This document shows positions 17,492-26,194 of a stretch of 64,000 nt of DNA, one piece after another (the stretch's first letter is position 1; every line of letters begins with the position of its first letter). A program made the position numbers and the translations under genes. Source of the stretch: Rurimicrobium sp040387755 (lineage in GTDB: Bacteria; Bacteroidota; Bacteroidia; Chitinophagales; Chitinophagaceae); assembly GCA_040387755.1 (NCBI GenBank), contig JAZKDB010000002.1, positions 558,001 through 622,000 on the forward strand. The letters run 5' to 3'. The notes under the pieces are model-generated. The model was given only the letters and a program-made list of their open reading frames with translations. It ran no database searches and was not told the origin of the DNA.

Positions 17492-20400
17492 TTACCAATT
17501 AGGTAAAACATCTGTACCATCAGCATATTTAGGCATTTGAAAAGCGGGCTTACCGCCTTCTTGTTTGGGCAATTCAACTGGCACTCCTTCATCATCCTGC
17601 TCAGGCAATTCATCCTGCTCCTCTTTACCCACTTTTATCCTAGGATTATCAGTAGTTCCGCTTACCGTCATTGGAATGCCTATTATCCCCAAAGGTGGTA
17701 ATCCCAGACGCATTTTGAACCGAAGACGGTGGTCGAAATCGCTCTCGCCCTCTACCCGGAGACGAAAACCTGCCATCTTGATTTTTACCTTCTCCAAAGC
17801 AATAATATTATTTTTGACCGTAGTTTTTAACTTAACATCTTTGACATCAGGGTCTTTCAACCCTTCTTTTCCGCTCTCTTTGCTGGCATTGTTCAACAGT
17901 TTAAAACCCTTGAATTTTACATTACGAACAGATAAAACACCAGCACCCTCAAGCGATGGATAAACTGGACTCATCATACTATCCAGTTTGCCCTTTAATA
18001 CATAATCAATAGAAATAATTCCTTGTGCAGAGGCGGCGGAAGGAGCCATTTCCTTAAACAGCTTCACCTCCTTGTAAGCACGGCGCACATCAAAATCCTG
18101 AGCCTGAATAGCAAAAGCAAAAAAGGCTTTTTTCGTTTGTTGGTTTTGGTAAACAGCATCCATAACAACTGTTGTACCAATCATTTTAAAGCCAGTTTTA
18201 TTAAGCTTTAATTTAGCAGAATCTATAACCATTTGCCCGGTAAAATCATCCAATTTCAAACCGTCATAATCTATTCTTTTGGCTTTGGCACTGAAAGTCA
18301 TATTAAGATTGGCGGGCACTACAAATACACCCGAAGTGTCTATTAAATTGCTATCCACCACTGTTCCCTTTTGAGGCATCAATTCATCTACCAACAAATA
18401 GCTGGAACGGAAATTAAAACTACCCTTTAGTCTTTCCTTGTCATTGAGTGCATAATTAATCACATTGCTCAGATAACCATCCAGAGCAATATCAGACTTG
18501 CCATAAGTTGCCTTGAAGCGATCAAAATAAAACTTGTCATTTCTGAAAGAAAATTCACCCTGATGCAATACAAATGGCAAAGGCAAATAACCCAGATGCT
18601 GTATCTGAACATCTCTTAATACTAATGAACCAGAATTATTTAAACGGTTGTAACGCCCTGCAGCAGCATCACTTTGCAAGCCCGACATTTTCAAATCCAT
18701 TTTGGCATAGCCACTCACATTAATATCCTTTTGAGCAAAAACGGAGTAGATTTTTGCAAAATCCAATTCGCCCTTTACCGCCACATCATAACGAACATCC
18801 GACAAATTTTTTAATAGAATATTGATAGAAAATGGCTTCCCTTCAAAATCAAAAGTGAGCGGATGAATAGCAACAGATAAATCTTTGGCCGTCCCTGTAG
18901 CATCAGTAATATCCATATTCACCTGAATATTACTAACAGGTCTTGGATAATACTTGGTTTGTACAGAACCATTTTGCAGCCCTAAATCAAATTTTATGGT
19001 AGGGAACAACTTCTTCTCCGGTGCATACTTCCCTTTGGCTGTAACATTCATATTCATCTGTCCATCCAACACCAGACTATCCAAAGGAATGAAGTTTTTA
19101 ATCTCCGCAAGATTGACTTTGGAATGAAAATCCGCATCAACAGGATAATCGATAAGGTTATCCAACCATACTCTTCCCTGCACAAAATTATTGAGCACAT
19201 TGGCCCTCAGTCCATCAATATGTATCTGGCTATGCTGATAGATACCGTCTTCACATTTTGCCTTAATATCAAAATTTATATTACTGATACCCTGAGGTAA
19301 TTGTGCCAGTTTGAAATAGCCATTACTCATCGTTAAGTTGGCTTTTAGTTTAGGTATTTGGTCAATTACATTTTGTCCGTTAGCAGCAGAATGAAATTTA
19401 TATTGCCCATCCAGCAATACATCCAGCTTAAAACGTCCTTTTACATCCGCTGCATTAAACCCTATCGCATGCTGGAGTTTGTCTAAATCCATATCCATTT
19501 TCAGACTGGCATTTATCAATGGTGAAGCCAAACCAGTTGTATGCACTTTTGCATCAAAATAGTCTTTGTCCATTTTGAAGGCAAATGTATCAATGTCTAT
19601 ACGCAGGCTATCTGTATTTAACGAGGGTAAAATAGTGTTCAACTTGAACTGTAAATCAGATGCCGGTTTGTTATCATTATAAGCAACAAAACCATCACGG
19701 ATATTCATGCTAAACCGTACATCCGGCTTTTCATTTTGCGAAGCAATATAATTACCCTTTAGTGTGAACAACAAATCAGCATTACCTTTCACTTCGGTTT
19801 TGTCAAGCCATTTCAGGTATTTGGGTGGCAAAGCCGTGACCAGAGAATAGAGTTTAATATTATCAGCCCCTGCCTTAAAATCGAGGGCATAACCATTGCT
19901 GAGGAATCTGAAATCGCCCGAAAAATCAAGCTTTAGTTTATTGATGCGTAAATCATTTTTACTAAAAATCAATGCCAACGAATTGGTATTAATTTGGGTA
20001 ACCAACTCGGCCTTTATTTTCTTTTCATGCAGATAATCTTCTCCGTCAAAGCGGAAATCCAAGGCATCAATATCAAGGTCGCTGTTGAGGTCGAAAATTG
20101 CATTGCTCAAATCGCCTGTTCCTGTATAGTCAAAGCCTTTGGCATTCAGATAAAGCGGTATGGAACGGTCGTTGTACACCAGATGACAATTAGTAATCTG
20201 TATCTTTTTTATCTTGAGATTGGCGCTCGAAGAATCATTGGTATTCGATGTTTTTTTCTCAGACTCTGTTTTTAAAATATTGTAGTTGGCATTGCCCAGA
20301 GAATCGGCCTGAACATTAAGTTTGGCATCATCCAGATATACCTGATCAATCAATACCTTCTTCTCAAAAAAAACGCTTCCCAAATTGACGCCAAAAGCTA

Positions 20401-20683
20401 TTTCATCTGCAGCAATCAAAGTGTCGTTTGGATATGGGACCGAACCTTTTAACGAAAAATCATAAAGAGTAAGTGTGAGCGAAGGGAAATGATTGTAAAA
20501 GGAAAGGTGAATTTTGCTGAAATTAATCTTCCCGTTGATGTTATTATTCGTCCACGACTTAACGCCGTTAGCTATTGTCTTAGGAAAAAGGTAAGGCAAC
20601 AAAAACAAAATAAATAACAGCGACACTACAGTAAGTCCACTGTACTTTAGTACCTTAATAAAACGGGCAGGTGCTTTTTTCAA
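17492..20683 (-). CDS. AsmA-like large periplasmic/outer-membrane biogenesis protein
   Basis: A 1063-residue protein with one N-terminal membrane helix (about 13-33) and a very long beta-rich periplasmic part with repeating segments typical of AsmA/TamB-like bridge proteins (ADEIAFGVNLGSVFFEK, AsmA-like C-terminal region near VSGTTDNPRIKVGKEE). The acidic, Pro-rich C-terminus is low complexity. The start is a TTG at 20681-20683; no ATG lies before the membrane helix. It is 11 bases after ribE and probably in one operon with it. The family is thought to take part in lipid transport or outer-membrane homeostasis; the specific role is inferred. Confidence 0.87.
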   Translation of the reverse strand: MKKAPARFIKVLKYSGLTVVSLLFILFLLPYLFPKTIANGVKSWTNNNINGKINFSKIHLSFYNHFPSLTLTLYDFSLKGSVPYPNDTLIAADEIAFGVNLGSVFFEKKVLIDQVYLDDAKLNVQADSLGNANYNILKTESEKKTSNTNDSSSANLKIKKIQITNCHLVYNDRSIPLYLNAKGFDYTGTGDLSNAIFDLNSDLDIDALDFRFDGEDYLHEKKIKAELVTQINTNSLALIFSKNDLRINKLKLDFSGDFRFLSNGYALDFKAGADNIKLYSLVTALPPKYLKWLDKTEVKGNADLLFTLKGNYIASQNEKPDVRFSMNIRDGFVAYNDNKPASDLQFKLNTILPSLNTDSLRIDIDTFAFKMDKDYFDAKVHTTGLASPLINASLKMDMDLDKLQHAIGFNAADVKGRFKLDVLLDGQYKFHSAANGQNVIDQIPKLKANLTMSNGYFKLAQLPQGISNINFDIKAKCEDGIYQHSQIHIDGLRANVLNNFVQGRVWLDNLIDYPVDADFHSKVNLAEIKNFIPLDSLVLDGQMNMNVTAKGKYAPEKKLFPTIKFDLGLQNGSVQTKYYPRPVSNIQVNMDITDATGTAKDLSVAIHPLTFDFEGKPFSINILLKNLSDVRYDVAVKGELDFAKIYSVFAQKDINVSGYAKMDLKMSGLQSDAAAGRYNRLNNSGSLVLRDVQIQHLGYLPLPFVLHQGEFSFRNDKFYFDRFKATYGKSDIALDGYLSNVINYALNDKERLKGSFNFRSSYLLVDELMPQKGTVVDSNLIDTSGVFVVPANLNMTFSAKAKRIDYDGLKLDDFTGQMVIDSAKLKLNKTGFKMIGTTVVMDAVYQNQQTKKAFFAFAIQAQDFDVRRAYKEVKLFKEMAPSAASAQGIISIDYVLKGKLDSMMSPVYPSLEGAGVLSVRNVKFKGFKLLNNASKESGKEGLKDPDVKDVKLKTTVKNNIIALEKVKIKMAGFRLRVEGESDFDHRLRFKMRLGLPPLGIIGIPMTVSGTTDNPRIKVGKEEQDELPEQDDEGVPVELPKQEGGKPAFQMPKYADGTDVLPNW

Positions 20684-20694
20684 AAGAAATATTT

Positions 20695-21291
20695 TTAGGA
20701 AGTAATACCCAATGTCTGCTGACGCAAAAGATACTTACCCATTACATCAAATTCTACATTCACAATTGTCCCCTCCCCGATTGTTGCAAAATTGGTGTGT
20801 TGGTAGGTATAAGGAATAATTGTTACCGTCACCTCGTTTTTACCTACATTGAAAATAGTAAGACTTACTCCATTGAGACAGATTGAGCCCTTCTCAATAA
20901 CCAATGCAGCAAATTTCTCGTCAAAACGGAAACGGAATAACCAGCTTCCTTCAAGAATTCTTTTTTCAATGCATTCTGCAGTTGCATCTACATGACCTTG
21001 CACCAAATGCCCATCCAACCTGTCACCCAGACGTAGAGAACGCTCAAGATTGACCGTATCACCGACGTGCCAGGTATTGAGACTGGTCTTTTGTAAAGTT
21101 TCATCCACGGCTGTTACACGATATGATTTATCCACGATTTCTACAACAGTAAGACATACCCCGTTGTGTGCAATTGACTGGTCAATTTTAAATTCACCGG
21201 TCAAATCACTTTCTATCCAAAAATCAGTGTTAGAGCCTTCTTTGATAATATCTGCAATACGAGCAGTTGATTCTATAATTCCTGTAAACAT
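20695..21291 (-). CDS. ribE: riboflavin synthase alpha subunit
   Basis: A 198-residue riboflavin synthase. I chose the internal ATG at 21289-21291 because the family always starts MFTGIIE; the open frame runs further upstream into the preceding gene. Two lumazine-binding halves are seen (MFTGIIESTARI and GHLVQGHVDATA with the second repeat GSICLNGVSLTIF). It converts two 6,7-dimethyl-8-ribityllumazine molecules to riboflavin. It begins four bases after the stop of the upstream lipoprotein gene. No FMN riboswitch is seen nearby. Confidence 0.95.
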   Translation of the reverse strand: MFTGIIESTARIADIIKEGSNTDFWIESDLTGEFKIDQSIAHNGVCLTVVEIVDKSYRVTAVDETLQKTSLNTWHVGDTVNLERSLRLGDRLDGHLVQGHVDATAECIEKRILEGSWLFRFRFDEKFAALVIEKGSICLNGVSLTIFNVGKNEVTVTIIPYTYQHTNFATIGEGTIVNVEFDVMGKYLLRQQTLGITS

Positions 21292-21295
21292 TTCT

Positions 21296-21835
21296 TTATT
21301 TTTTGTAGGCTCTTCCTCTGTGTTTAAAAATACCTGTATCACTTACCACTGTCCATTCAATGAATAGTGAACTATCCGAACTTCTATATTCTACCAATCC
21401 GCTTAAAGTATCTGCTGTCCTACACATCAGTTGAGTGCCATTACCAATAATACTGTCCGACTCTGCACGGTAATAACGATTGGCAACAAAGCCCAATTCA
21501 TTTCCGTTGGCGCAAAAATCCCTGATTTTGATTCTGAAAGTATCAATAGCTCCGATACTGAAATTAATAGAATCGCCTACAAAAAGCTCTTCGGCATTGT
21601 TATAAAAAGTATCTCTGAAACGATAATTACCAATAAATGGACTAGAAGGTAACAAGCAAACCGAATTATCCTCTACGCCAGGGAAACCATGATTGTAATT
21701 AATGGCAGAAGGGATATTGCAATATTTACGGGTAAGTCCCAGGTCTTTGGCAGGAGTATCTTTCCATTTATCACACGCCGAAAAGGCAAGCAGGGCGAGC
21801 ATTGAAAAACAATATATTAGGTGGCGGTGTATCAT
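21296..21835 (-). CDS. hypothetical lipoprotein
   Basis: A 179-residue protein with a lipoprotein signal peptide: hydrophobic MLALLAFSAC, predicted lipidated Cys at about 20. The mature part is beta-rich with four further Cys and no family I recognise. First gene of the ribE-AsmA minus-strand set. It diverges from rpsU; the promoter region between them is short. Confidence 0.8.
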   Translation of the reverse strand: MIHRHLIYCFSMLALLAFSACDKWKDTPAKDLGLTRKYCNIPSAINYNHGFPGVEDNSVCLLPSSPFIGNYRFRDTFYNNAEELFVGDSINFSIGAIDTFRIKIRDFCANGNELGFVANRYYRAESDSIIGNGTQLMCRTADTLSGLVEYRSSDSSLFIEWTVVSDTGIFKHRGRAYKK

Positions 21836-21881
21836 AGATATTATAACGCAGTAGTGTATGCAAAAGTATAAATAAAAAAAT

Positions 21882-21911
21882 TTGGTAAAAGGAATTAATA
21901 TCTTACTTTTG
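21882..21911 (+). promoter_or_regulatory. Bacteroidota promoter of rpsU
   Basis: TTG at 21882-21884 and TACTTTTG at 21904-21911 (consensus TAnnTTTG), spacing 19 bases, about 43 bases before the rpsU start. Confidence 0.7.
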
Positions 21912-21934
21912 CCGTCTCAAAAAAATTCTACCAA

Positions 21935-21942
21935 AAGGAGGT
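21935..21942 (+). promoter_or_regulatory. strong Shine-Dalgarno sequence of rpsU
   Basis: AAGGAGGT lies 11 bases before the ATG, near-perfect complementarity to the 16S 3' end. Genes around it lack such a site, as usual in Bacteroidota. In Flavobacterium it has been reported that bS21 takes part in hiding the anti-SD and that rpsU keeps a strong SD for autoregulation; this site fits that model. Confidence 0.75.
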
Positions 21943-21953
21943 ATATTCATTTT

Positions 21954-22148
21954 ATGTTAATCATCGATTCTAAAGACTGCGAAAATATTGATAAAGCGCT
22001 TAAAAAGTACAAGAAGAAATTTGAAAAATCTCGTACTCTTGTTCAATTGCGCAAACGTCAGGCTTTTACTAAACCATCTGTAAAACGTCGTTTCGAAATC
22101 CTGAAAGCCGTGTATGTGCAACAAATGACTACAGGTCAACTAGACTAG
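21954..22148 (+). CDS. rpsU: 30S ribosomal protein bS21
   Basis: A 64-residue bS21 starting MLIIDSKDCENIDKALKKYK, with the basic KRRFEIL core. I chose the ATG at 21954 because homology begins there and a strong SD precedes it, although the frame is open further upstream. It binds the 30S platform near the 16S 3' end. It has its own promoter and a perfect terminator just downstream. Confidence 0.95.
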   Translation: MLIIDSKDCENIDKALKKYKKKFEKSRTLVQLRKRQAFTKPSVKRRFEILKAVYVQQMTTGQLD

Positions 22149-22194
22149 TAGTACGTTTAAGTCCGGCTTTTAAGGCTAAAAAAATAAATTTCTC

Positions 22195-22236
22195 AACCGA
22201 TACCACTTATGCTTATATTTGTGGTATCGGTTTTTT
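22195..22236 (+). terminator. intrinsic terminator of rpsU touching the xerC start
   Basis: A 12-bp perfect stem, AACCGATACCAC (22195-22206) with GTGGTATCGGTT (22221-22232), followed by a T-run to 22236. The next ATG starts at 22237, directly after the T-run. Confidence 0.9.
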
Positions 22237-23133
22237 ATGTGCGCACTATTTCAGCAATATTTCGAAGATTATAAACACCACTTACGTTTCGAAAAACGCT
22301 ATTCTGTCCACACGCTCACAGCCTATATTACGGATTTGGAGCAATTCACAAAGTATATTTCAGACATTTATCAGGACACTTTACTCAAAGAAGTCAGCCA
22401 TTTGCATATCCGTAGCTGGCTGGCCGAACTTAAGGAAAGCGGGCAAACCGAGCGAAGTATTAACCGAAAAATTTCGAGTTTAAGCGGCTATTTTAAATAT
22501 TTGATGCGCAATAGTTTGACAAGGAAAAACCCAACTACCTTGATTCATGCCATGCGCTTGCCTGAGCGACTCCCTACATTTCTTAAAGAAAGTGAGACCG
22601 AAAATCTGCTTGAAAACATCAGTTTTGGTGAAGGATTTGCGTCTTTTACTGAAAGGATTATTCTTGAATTGCTCTACTCTAGCGGAATGCGCCGTATTGA
22701 GCTCATTAATTTGAAGGAAAGAGATATTGAATGGAGCCTGCAGCAAATGAGGGTTTTGGGAAAAGGGAATAAAGAAAGATTGATACCCCTGAGTGCGGTG
22801 ATGCTCGATAATTTAAGGGATTATATCAAGGCAAAAGAAACTGAACATTTAAGCAGCGACAGCTTATTGGTATTGGCAAATGGAGAAAAGCTATATGAAC
22901 AATATGTGTATCGCACCGTAAAAAAATATCTTTCACAAATAACCACTTTAAAGAAAAAAAGTCCTCATATCATGAGGCATACTTTTGCCACACATTTGCT
23001 CAACAACGGAGCCAGTATACAGGCTATCAAAGAACTGCTGGGGCACGCCAGTATTGCTGCCACACAGGTTTATACACACATTAACATTGACGAACTAAAA
23101 AAAGTCCATAAATTGAACCATCCAAGAGGATAA
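22237..23133 (+). CDS. xerC: XerC/XerD-type tyrosine recombinase
   Basis: A 298-residue integrase with N-terminal SAM-like domain (FQQYFEDYKHHLRFEKRYSVHTLTAY) and C-terminal catalytic domain carrying Arg (SSGMRRIEL), Lys (GKGNKERLIPL), HxxR (PHIMRHTFATH), His (LGHASIAATQ) and nucleophile Tyr (VYTHIN). The length and lack of neighbouring mobile genes point to the chromosome-dimer resolving housekeeping enzyme rather than an island integrase; XerC versus XerD is a guess. The ATG directly follows the rpsU terminator, so it has no independent leader unless terminator readthrough occurs. Confidence 0.88.
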   Translation: MCALFQQYFEDYKHHLRFEKRYSVHTLTAYITDLEQFTKYISDIYQDTLLKEVSHLHIRSWLAELKESGQTERSINRKISSLSGYFKYLMRNSLTRKNPTTLIHAMRLPERLPTFLKESETENLLENISFGEGFASFTERIILELLYSSGMRRIELINLKERDIEWSLQQMRVLGKGNKERLIPLSAVMLDNLRDYIKAKETEHLSSDSLLVLANGEKLYEQYVYRTVKKYLSQITTLKKKSPHIMRHTFATHLLNNGASIQAIKELLGHASIAATQVYTHINIDELKKVHKLNHPRG

Positions 23134-23174
23134 AAAAGCAACATTTTATTGTTAAACCTTCAAAAAAATAGACG

Positions 23175-23474
23175 ATGAACATTCAAATCCAAACAGTACA
23201 TTTTGATGCTGACACTAAATTGATAGACCATGTAAACAAAAGAATAGACAAACTCAAAACCTTTCACGACAACATCCTTGATGTAGAAGTTTACCTGAAA
23301 TTAGACAATGTAGTTCACCAGGTTAAAGATAAAGTAGCCGAAATAAAAGTACTGATTCCGAAACATACTTTCTTTGTAAAACACGAGAGTAAAGTTTTTG
23401 AAGAATCCTTTGATGTAGCCTTTGACGCTCTGGTCAATCAAATCAAAAAAAGAAAAGAAAAAATAATTGCTTAA
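23175..23474 (+). CDS. hpf: ribosome hibernation promoting factor (HPF/RaiA)
   Basis: A 99-residue short-form hibernation factor: MNIQIQTVHFDADTKLIDHVNKRIDKL and basic C-terminus QIKKRKEKI. It binds the 30S decoding area in starved cells and helps form inactive ribosomes. It is 41 bases after xerC and likely co-transcribed; a strong terminator follows. The rpsU-xerC-hpf order recurs, to my memory, in other Bacteroidota. Confidence 0.92.
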   Translation: MNIQIQTVHFDADTKLIDHVNKRIDKLKTFHDNILDVEVYLKLDNVVHQVKDKVAEIKVLIPKHTFFVKHESKVFEESFDVAFDALVNQIKKRKEKIIA

Positions 23475-23494
23475 TTTTTACAGATAAAAGCCTC

Positions 23495-23530
23495 AAAATC
23501 CGATTATGAAAATAATCGGATTTTTTTTTC
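23495..23530 (+). terminator. intrinsic terminator after hpf
   Basis: A 13-bp stem, AAAATCCGATTAT (23495-23507) and ATAATCGGATTTT (23512-23524), with a 4-base loop and T-run. Confidence 0.9.
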
Positions 23531-23586
23531 TCATCTCTTGCAAGACTGAGCAGAAAGTATTACTTTCGTGATTATACTATTTTTAC

Positions 23587-24753
23587 ATGAAACATAATTG
23601 GACTAAAGTATTATTTTCTACGGCTGTGGTAGCAACGCTATTCACTTCATGTAAACCCAAACCCGACACTGACACTCCTTTTCCTCAAGCAGTATCACCT
23701 TCTGTATTTATGGCCAGCCAAAATCAGTTTGTGTATGCCATTGACCCTATTACAGGCATCAAAAAATGGGAGTGCTTTATCAATGCAAATATTGAAGCCT
23801 CTCCTGTTTTATATGGAGGTACTTTATTTGTAGGAAATAGTTCTTCTATATTATTTAAAGTTGACCCCAATACCGGAGCCAGAAATCAATCCAAAATTGG
23901 ATTTCCTGCAGGTATCAGAACCACTCCTATAGGTAAGGATAATTTTCTTTTTCTTACTACCGGTACTGATGTAAAATGCATTGATATCAAACCAGATACA
24001 TTGGAATGGTCTTTTACAGCAGGTGGCACTATCAGCAGCTCACCTTATCTTATTGATACCCAGCTTGTATTTGGCTGCGATGATGGCAAGGTCTATATGC
24101 TTGATAACAGAACAGGTAAATTAATCTGGGAAACAAAAGCTTATGGTACACTTTTCCAATCTTCACCTAATATGGATCCTGCGATTATCCATACCAATAC
24201 AGATGGTACTAAAGATACAGGTGCAATATATTTAGGTGCCGAAAATGGTGCTATGTATGCTTTCAGAAGAAAAACAGGTGTGGAAATCTACAATTACCAG
24301 ACAGCAGCTCCTATTAAGTCTTCTCCGGTAGTGTACGGTGGTAATATTATTTTCGGTAATGATGACAGCAAATTATACTGCCTGGAAAATATTTTCGGAA
24401 AACCACGTTGGATTACCACAGTGGATGACCGCGTTCGTTCTTCACCTTATTTATATGGTCAAACCATTTATTTTGGTAGTTACGATAAAGGTTTTTATGC
24501 GGTTAATGCTCTTGATGGTTCTATTAAATGGAAATTCCTTACGGGTGGCTTGATTGCCTCTTCCCCTATTTGTTACAAAAATTATGTTTATTTTGGAAGC
24601 TATGACAAATACGGATACGCTTTGGACACGAGTGGTAAGCTGCTTTGGAAATATGCCATCAATGGTTTGATGGATTGTTCTCCGTCAATAGACCCAAACA
24701 ACAGTGATGGTAATGGTTTGAACTCCTCTATAAGTGGTGCTTCGATTCATTAA
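23587..24753 (+). CDS. PQQ-like beta-propeller repeat lipoprotein
   Basis: A 388-residue protein with a lipoprotein signal (VVATLFTSCKP, Cys at about 22). The body has about eight PQQ/BamB-like blades with repeated signatures such as FVYAIDPITGIKKWE, KVYMLDNRTGKLIWE, GFYAVNALDGSIKWK and a recurrent SSP turn. BamB-like folds serve as scaffolds or sugar/quinone enzymes; no catalytic residues are clear. It sits alone with its own TACTTTCG-type promoter area and a terminator. Confidence 0.87.
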   Translation: MKHNWTKVLFSTAVVATLFTSCKPKPDTDTPFPQAVSPSVFMASQNQFVYAIDPITGIKKWECFINANIEASPVLYGGTLFVGNSSSILFKVDPNTGARNQSKIGFPAGIRTTPIGKDNFLFLTTGTDVKCIDIKPDTLEWSFTAGGTISSSPYLIDTQLVFGCDDGKVYMLDNRTGKLIWETKAYGTLFQSSPNMDPAIIHTNTDGTKDTGAIYLGAENGAMYAFRRKTGVEIYNYQTAAPIKSSPVVYGGNIIFGNDDSKLYCLENIFGKPRWITTVDDRVRSSPYLYGQTIYFGSYDKGFYAVNALDGSIKWKFLTGGLIASSPICYKNYVYFGSYDKYGYALDTSGKLLWKYAINGLMDCSPSIDPNNSDGNGLNSSISGASIH

Positions 24754-24775
24754 TCTTAAAAATATTTTCTTAATA

Positions 24776-24812
24776 AAAAAAACGACTGAACAATGTTCAG
24801 TCGTTTTTTTTA
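24776..24812 (+). terminator. intrinsic terminator after the beta-propeller gene
   Basis: AACGACTGAAC (24781-24791) pairs with GTTCAGTCGTT (24795-24805), flanked by A-run and T-run. Confidence 0.9.
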
Positions 24813-24867
24813 TGCCAATACTCTTACAGCTAAACAATCCTGATTCAAAAAAAACTTAAAAAAATTT

Positions 24868-24912
24868 GCGTAACCATTCAGTTACACTATATTTGTAACC
24901 GAATAGTTACAC
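24868..24912. promoter_or_regulatory. GTAAC/GTTAC dyads, candidate ArsR-type operator
   Basis: Two similar half-palindromes lie directly before the regulator: GTAACCATTCAGTTAC (24870-24885) and GTAACCGAATAGTTAC (24896-24911). Each has GTAAC and GTTAC arms around six bases, spaced 26 bases start to start, and the second ends 16 bases before the start codon. Confidence 0.6.
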
Positions 24913-24927
24913 AAACATATTACACAA

Positions 24928-25257
24928 ATGAGAAGAGATGTATTTCAGGCAATAGCCGACCCTACACGAAGATCGATTTTGGGCTTATTGGCAATGCAAA
25001 CCCTGAGCTTAAATGCCATTGCAGAAAACTACAGCATCAGCAGGCCCGCTATTTCAAAGCACATAAAAATACTGAATGAGTGTGGCCTTGTTACTATAAA
25101 AGAACAGGGCAGAGAAAGATACTGCGTTGCCAGCCTCGAAAAATTAAATGAGGTAAATGAGTGGATAGCGCAATACAAACAATTCTGGGAACACAAATTT
25201 GACGCTTTAGAAAATTATTTACACAAACTACAAAATGAAAAACCAAATGGACAATAA
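24928..25257 (+). CDS. ArsR-type HTH regulator
   Basis: A 109-residue winged-helix repressor: DVFQAIADPTRRSILGLLA, recognition region ISRPAISKHIKILNECGLV and wing IKEQGRERYC. No metal-binding Cys pair (CxC) is present, so it is of the SdpR/non-metal class that typically heads AHSA1/SRPBCC operons. It overlaps the next gene by 23 bases and probably autoregulates this operon; the stretch before it contains GTAACCATTCAGTTACACTA and GTAACCGAATAGTTACAC, two related GTTAC-based dyads suitable as operator. Confidence 0.9.
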   Translation: MRRDVFQAIADPTRRSILGLLAMQTLSLNAIAENYSISRPAISKHIKILNECGLVTIKEQGRERYCVASLEKLNEVNEWIAQYKQFWEHKFDALENYLHKLQNEKPNGQ

Positions 25258-26170
25258 TCAAGCTATCACTAAAGACAGAATAATAAAGATATCCCGACTT
25301 TTAAATGCCCCTGTCGAATTGGTATGGGAAGTATGGACTAATCCGGAACATATCAAAAACTGGTGGGGGCCTACTGATTTTACCACCACTATACAGTCCA
25401 TGAACCTGCAAAAAGATGGCGAGTGGCTGCTAATCATGCATGGACCTGATGGAACAGATTATCACAACAAAAGCATTTTTACAGAAATTATCAAGCACAA
25501 AAAGCTGGTGTACGAGCATGTTTCAACACCAAGGTTTACAGCAACCATTGATTTTGAAGCAATGGAAAAACAGACAATGATGCATTGGAAAATGGAATTT
25601 GAGACTGCCGAACAATTGATACAAGTAGTCAAAACATTTAAGGCAGATGAAGGCTTAAAGCAAAATACCGAAAAGTTAATTGCATATCTGGAAGCTAACT
25701 TATTTATTCATCAACAATTAAAAACCACTAAAATGTCAAGAGTTAGTACTTACCTCAATTTCCCGGGAAACACAGAAGAAGCAATGACCTTCTATACCAG
25801 GGTCTTCCAAACAGATTTTGTGGGTGGTAATATCCAAAGATTTGGAGATATTCCGGCTCAAGAAGGTATGCCACCACTTTCTGAAACAGACAAAAAGTTA
25901 GTACTTCATGCTGAAATTCAAATTTTGGGGGGACATATTATAATGGCGACAGATGCTCCGGCCAGCATGGGTTTTACCGTATCACAAGGCAACAACATCC
26001 ATATTAACCTGGAACCAGATACCCGCAAGGAAACCAAGAGATTATTTGAATCATTGTCTGATGGAGGAAAAGTCACTATGCCGTTGGAAGATATGTTCTG
26101 GGGAGCATACTACGGTAGTTGTACAGATAGGTATGGCATCAACTGGATGTTTAATTGCACAGAAGCTTAA
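25235..26170 (+). CDS. SRPBCC (AHSA1) domain fused to VOC-family domain
   Basis: A 311-residue fusion. Residues about 15-152 form an AHSA1/SRPBCC domain (SRLLNAPVELVWEVWTNPEHIKNWWGP). Residues about 168-311 are a PhnB/3-demethylubiquinone-like VOC domain (STYLNFPGNTEEAMTFYTRVFQ, ending MFWGAYYGSCTDRYGINWMFN). The linker LFIHQQLKTTKMSRVSTYL looks like translated intergenic DNA with an ATG (25734) in a normal start position, so the fusion may be recent or a sequencing/assembly slip that removed a stop. Functions of both domains are small hydrophobic ligand binding; the substrate is unknown. Confidence 0.85.
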   Translation: MKNQMDNNQAITKDRIIKISRLLNAPVELVWEVWTNPEHIKNWWGPTDFTTTIQSMNLQKDGEWLLIMHGPDGTDYHNKSIFTEIIKHKKLVYEHVSTPRFTATIDFEAMEKQTMMHWKMEFETAEQLIQVVKTFKADEGLKQNTEKLIAYLEANLFIHQQLKTTKMSRVSTYLNFPGNTEEAMTFYTRVFQTDFVGGNIQRFGDIPAQEGMPPLSETDKKLVLHAEIQILGGHIIMATDAPASMGFTVSQGNNIHINLEPDTRKETKRLFESLSDGGKVTMPLEDMFWGAYYGSCTDRYGINWMFNCTEA

Positions 26171-26194
26171 TCATTACTCATAAAAGAAACAGGA

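Noticed and set aside
22219..22236. TTG as xerC start six codons upstream of the ATG
   Set aside because: It lies in the rpsU terminator stem and the added residues do not match the family.
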